Shown: positions 62,009 through 64,000 of the stretch, piece after piece
Layout: each line of letters opens with the position of its first letter
Position numbering within the stretch: the first letter of the stretch is position 1
Assembly (NCBI RefSeq): GCF_019649055.1
Contig: NW_026570449.1
Location: 1-64,000, forward strand
Length of the DNA stretch: 64,000 nucleotides
Direction of reading: 5' to 3'
DNA from: Paramacrobiotus metropolitanus
Lineage: Eukaryota; Tardigrada; Eutardigrada; Parachela; Macrobiotidae
Notes under the pieces: generated by a model
What the model was told of the DNA's origin: nothing
Databases searched by the model: none
What the model saw: only the letters and a program-made list of their open reading frames with translations
Position numbers and translations under genes: made by a program

Positions 62009-62617
62009 AGACCGCTGGCAGACATTCGGAATCGCTCATATTCAGTAATACATGTATCCTTGCGCAACCTTCAGAGCAGCTGGTTAACTTCAAATGTTTA
62101 AAATGCCATTTTTTATTTTCATGGTGTAAGTGTACCGTGCACGTAATGGTAACGTTTATAAAAAATCATTGATGTCTGGTATCAGTTTATTATAATCACT
62201 GTGTTGGAGCAGGAATACTCAAAAGTCAAACCGTTTTTTATGGGATGACATCAGTTTGTTAAGTTCAAAGTTTTTTGTGGAACATAAAGTAATAATGGAA
62301 AAAATTAAGAAATCGTTTGTTCAGTCAAGGGAGCATTCGCTAGACATGGCGAGACTTTAAAGCACGTAGCACAACAGTTGCAAATTTGAGCGATTTAAAA
62401 CGGAAGAAGACATGGGCGGATACAAATCATTCAATTACTATAAGAATGCAACAGCGCATAAGTCAAGACCCGCATTCCGACGTCGAAATTTTGTCAGCAT
62501 ATATTACAAAGCCTAGGCGCAAATAGCCAAACACAACTGCAAAGACAGGCAGGAACTTTATCCACATAAAATAGGCCAGAGAAGAAAATCACGCCAGAAA
62601 TTCTAGGCAAGTCGGAC
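62009..62617. other. Convergent 3' region between caveolin and PCNA
   Basis: Six hundred bases between two convergent stop codons. It holds the two 3' UTRs; I see no other gene or repeat. Confidence 0.45.
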
Positions 62618-63989
62618 CTACTCGGTCTCTTCTTCAATTTTGGGAGCCAGGTAGTAGCGGATGTGGCCGACCTCCACCATCGGATACTCAATGCACAAAG
62701 GATGATTGTTGGACATACACAAACGCACCGTCGGAGACAGCGGCGTAGCCTTAGCAAAATTGTTGAGATATTTCAGAGCGAAAGTCAGCGTGACTGGGTT
62801 TTCCAGTTCAATGGAGATCTCATCCTCCGGTTTTTCCACTGTACCACTCTTTGCTCCCAGACGAATATGCCCTGCAAAACAGCGATTTCATAAATTTCAG
62901 AAAACAACAAAAACCGGATGAAAGAAACGAAAACTATTGGGAACAAGAAAGGACGAGAACTGAAAATTACTGGGAACAGAAAACTTTTAAGAACGGTACA
63001 AATTTGTAAATACAGCTAACTTTAAATCAATTTATGTTTTTGCGTCAAGTCAAGAAGATTACGCGGACAGAAATTAATGTAACGCAACCCAAGATACGTT
63101 CTTTTCAATATTCACTTCATAATTTTAAAGAATGGGTAGAAAAAAAGGAGCCCCAATCTGAAGAAGAAAAAACGACGAAAAAATGGAGTACGTATGACTA
63201 GAGAAGGAACATGATAAAACCAAAAACAGGCCAGCTTATCATCTTATGTCAAAAACATCGTAATAAAAGTTTTATTCGGCAACAGCCAGTATCCATACAA
63301 ATACGCCTGCGCGGATTTAAACTACTTAAGGTGATCAAATTTAAACAGTAAAAAAATAACCGTAATCGTTGGCGTCGTTCGAATTCTTAGACATTCTATT
63401 CAGTGTGCCAAAAACAGCTGCAGCATTTCCTTTAACGATGTTTTAACCAGCTTAGCGGTAGTCAAAGTGACAAAGCTGAAAAACTAAGTATTAATTGAAG
63501 ATATTAGACTTTAGAGTTTAGAGAATAACCAAATTTTCAACGTGCAGTGGATATTATCATTACAATAGTTACCTGTTCCGATATCTCCCTGGGCCTCAAA
63601 ACGCACATCGGCCTTCGCACACGATATGGTAACGCTGTCACCAAATTGGCTCAAATCTGCGCAGACGCGGCGAAACTCCTGCGATGGCATCTTGATGATG
63701 CAGTCGTACGCTGTGTCCTAAATACAAAAAAGTTTAATAAGGTTTACTGCAGTTCTTTAAAGAGTTCTGAAGCGTTCGAACTTCGAAGTAATTTATAAAT
63801 AAACGTCACAAGCGTTCACTAATAGCAGGTTATCAGGGATGGTCTTTTTATCAGACAGGATGTTGGCTAGTGAAATTTTTCCCTAGCCGCTGTTATTGAC
63901 TATTTCAACGAATTACTGTAACTTACCGGAATGCCCAAATGTTCCACATCTATGTTCATCAGTTTAAGCTCGAATTCCGCAGAACGATC
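62618..63989 (-). CDS. pcna: PCNA sliding clamp, C-terminal part (gene continues past window end)
   Basis: Homotrimeric DNA sliding clamp that tethers replicative polymerases and repair factors in the nucleus. Three exons visible: 63927-63989 ([20 protein letters not shown]), 63573-63717 ([20 protein letters not shown], then [16 protein letters not shown]) and 62618-62871 ([34 protein letters not shown], ending [12 protein letters not shown]). Together they give about 153 residues, the C-terminal 58% of a typical 260-residue PCNA. The YYLAPKIE segment that contacts PIP-box partners is intact. All junctions are phase-consistent with GT..AG introns. The N-terminal exons lie beyond position 64000. 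Confidence 0.96.
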
Positions 63990-64000
63990 CTGAAAAACAA

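Noticed and set aside
1-64000. Prokaryotic systems (operons, CRISPR arrays, integrons)
   Set aside because: All recognised genes are animal genes with spliceosomal introns; no regularly spaced short repeats are present.

Overview
The window is nuclear DNA of an invertebrate animal with compact, intron-rich genes. Introns are mostly 58-400 bp, with GT..AG borders plus a few GC..AG. Gene content (ADAMTS, cyclic-nucleotide-gated channel, CED-4/Apaf-1 type protein without WD40 repeats, SMYD methyltransferase, receptor guanylyl cyclase, caveolin, PCNA) fits a small-genome ecdysozoan. A tardigrade of the Hypsibius/Ramazzottius kind is my guess; the sequence alone does not prove it. All exon models below were made by hand from reading frames, splice consensus and family knowledge. 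The summed coding lengths of the complete models are divisible by three.

Layout: 1-5.4 kb, no secure gene. 5.46-20.3 kb (+), an ADAMTS metalloprotease with 14 thrombospondin type-1 repeats, a 4.75-kb first visible intron and a possible alternative C-terminus. 21.5-26.25 kb (-), a cyclic-nucleotide-gated channel, convergent with ADAMTS. 26.3-33.5 kb, a gene-poor stretch with one decayed dynamin exon and a perfect palindrome. 33.6-36.4 kb (+), a CED-4/Apaf-1-like apoptosome protein. 37.2-39.0 kb (+), a 2-oxoglutarate/Fe(II) oxygenase containing a small tandem duplication. 39.16-39.71 kb, a tandem repeat with two tRNA-like units. 40.9-43.6 kb (+), a SMYD lysine methyltransferase. 44.4-57.25 kb (-), a receptor guanylyl cyclase locus. 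59.8-62.0 kb (+), a caveolin. 62.6 kb to the window end (-), the 3' part of PCNA.

The most striking structure is the guanylyl cyclase locus. One complete downstream body (second half of the ligand-binding domain, membrane helix, pseudokinase, cyclase) is preceded by three tandem upstream cassettes. Each cassette encodes its own N-terminus and the first half of the extracellular ligand-binding domain. Each ends at a splice donor of the same phase (phase 1, after an Arg codon), which fits the first acceptor of the shared body. No second membrane, kinase or cyclase region lies between the cassettes. The layout resembles the variable/constant organisation of UGT1A or clustered protocadherin loci. 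It predicts one signalling engine with three alternative sensor halves, each probably with its own promoter. The alternative is two partial tandem duplications that are dead or dying, but all three sets of reading frames and splice sites are open.
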